A model generated the notes under the pieces. The model had not been told where the DNA came from, did no database searches, and worked only from the letters and a program-made list of their open reading frames with translations. Shown here in pieces: positions 6,796 through 7,651 of a stretch of 7,651 nucleotides of DNA (within the stretch, counting starts at the first letter, position 1; each line of letters begins with the position of its first letter). Location: the NCBI GenBank assembly GCA_934667845.1, contig CAKUMQ010000088.1, forward strand, positions 1 to 7,651, read 5' to 3'. The translations under genes and the position numbers were made by a program. This DNA comes from an uncultured Eubacteriales bacterium (lineage in GTDB: Bacteria > Bacillota > Clostridia > Oscillospirales > Acutalibacteraceae).

Positions 6796-7651
6796 ATGAA
6801 ACGCTATCTTGCGATCGACATCGGTGCCTCCTCCGGGCGGCACATCGTAGGCTGGCGGGAGGACGGCGAATTGAGAACAAAAGAGGTCTACCGCTTCCCC
6901 AACGGCGTGCAGGAGCAGAACGGCCATCTCATTTGGGACGTTGATACCCTGCTTGCCCATGTACAGGCGGGCATTGCGGCGGCAAAAGCCGAGTTCCCCG
7001 GCATCGTCAGCCTCTCCATCGACACTTGGGGCGTGGACTATGTGCTGCTGCGGGGAAATAAGGAAGTGCGCCCCGTGTACGCTTACCGGGACAGCCGCCC
7101 GGAGGCGGTCATTCCCAAGGCCCACGGAATTCTGCCGTTTTCGGTGCTGTACGCCAAAACCGGCTGCCAGTTTCAGCCCTTCAACAGCGTTTATCAGCTC
7201 TGTGCGGATAAGTGCATGGGGCGGCTGGAGGGCGTGACAGACTTCCTCATGATCCCGGAATACCTGCTGTGGAGGCTCTGCGGGGTCAAGGCCAAGGAGT
7301 ACACCAACGCCACCACCACCGGCATGGTCAGTGCCGAAACCGGCGAATTTGACCCCGAGATTATCTCAGCTCTGGGTCTGCCGCCCATCTTCCCGAAGCT
7401 CCAAAAGCCGGGTACGGTGCTGGGCGAATACGAGGGTATAAAGTGCATCCTCTGCGCCACCCACGACACGGCCTCGGCGGTGGAGGGCATTCCTATGGAA
7501 GGAAATCAGCCCTACATTTCCTCCGGTACATGGTCGCTTTTGGGCGTCAAAACGCCGAAGCCCATCACGGACGAGGCCAGCCGCGCCGCCAATTACTCCA
7601 ACGAGGGCGGCGTGGGCTACAACCGCTATCAGAAGAACATCATGGGCATGT
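6796..7651 (+). CDS. rhaB: Rhamnulokinase, 3'-partial
   Basis: FGGY-family sugar kinase that phosphorylates L-rhamnulose to L-rhamnulose-1-phosphate with ATP in the cytoplasm, after rhamnose isomerase and before the aldolase. The first 285 codons are present with no stop before the edge; the usual length is about 470-490, so roughly 40 percent is missing. Motifs: AIDIGASSGR (6-15), the N-terminal phosphate-binding loop; RFPNG; SIDTWGVDY (74-82); AYRDSR (96-101); FNSVYQL; TNATTTGMVS; ATHDTASA with likely catalytic base D224, matching Asp237 of E. coli RhaB; SSGTWSLLG; and NEGG near the end. These match E. coli RhaB along the whole visible length, which separates it from fuculokinase, xylulokinase and glycerol kinase. 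No Cys occurs near residue 68, so the E. coli Cys68-Cys222 disulfide is probably absent. Its presence directly links the upstream rhamnosidase to use of the released sugar. Confidence 0.95.
   Translation, partial: MKRYLAIDIGASSGRHIVGWREDGELRTKEVYRFPNGVQEQNGHLIWDVDTLLAHVQAGIAAAKAEFPGIVSLSIDTWGVDYVLLRGNKEVRPVYAYRDSRPEAVIPKAHGILPFSVLYAKTGCQFQPFNSVYQLCADKCMGRLEGVTDFLMIPEYLLWRLCGVKAKEYTNATTTGMVSAETGEFDPEIISALGLPPIFPKLQKPGTVLGEYEGIKCILCATHDTASAVEGIPMEGNQPYISSGTWSLLGVKTPKPITDEASRAANYSNEGGVGYNRYQKNIMGM

Noticed and set aside
6652..7125. 157-codon open frame on the minus strand over the rhaB start
   Set aside because: Shadow of the hydrolase end and rhaB; the + strand there encodes a motif-by-motif match to rhamnulokinase.
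1..7651. CRISPR array, tRNA/rRNA genes, insertion sequence or attachment site
   Set aside because: I saw no regularly spaced repeats, tRNA-like cloverleaf or terminal inverted repeats; nearly every base is within the five coding regions.

Overview
The window looks like part of a plant-glycoside / L-rhamnose utilisation operon from a moderately GC-rich Gram-positive, most likely a gut-type clostridium (Oscillospiraceae/Lachnospiraceae-like). The reasons are strong purine-rich Shine-Dalgarno sites (GAGGTG, AAAGGA, GGAGGG, GGAGGTGA), tight gene packing, a GH3 enzyme with the C-terminal tail I associate with clostridial homologues, and a rhamnulokinase of the RhaB type. The assignment is by style and protein resemblance only; no taxonomic marker is present.

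Layout, all genes on the + strand: (1) 1-2408, GH78 alpha-L-rhamnosidase, its 5' end cut off by the window edge; (2) 2418-4745, complete GH3 beta-glycosidase; (3) 4782-5858, membrane-anchored alpha/beta hydrolase with a GGG oxyanion motif (BD-FAE / acetyl-esterase-like); (4) 5874-6719, a second membrane-anchored alpha/beta hydrolase of a different subfamily (cinnamoyl-esterase / S33-like); (5) 6796 to the right edge, the first 285 codons of rhamnulokinase RhaB, open at the window end. The intergenic gaps are 9, 36, 15 and 76 bp. No promoter, terminator, RNA gene, mobile element or repeat array is visible, so the five genes are probably one transcript whose promoter lies to the left.

Working model (inference): the anchored hydrolases strip acyl decorations outside the membrane. 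The imported rhamnoside is then split inside the cell by the GH78 enzyme (rhamnose) and the GH3 enzyme (beta-linked glucose or another sugar). Rhamnose, after isomerisation to rhamnulose by an enzyme not in view, is phosphorylated by RhaB. The expected partners (rhamnose isomerase, rhamnulose-1-phosphate aldolase, transporter, regulator) must lie outside the window.

The least ordinary parts are the pair of unlike anchored esterases embedded in a rhamnoside operon, and the 76-bp spacer before rhaB. That spacer carries a 24-codon ORF coupled by an ATGA overlap. It also holds a protein-like reading frame in phase with rhaB. I found no clearly new system beyond this.
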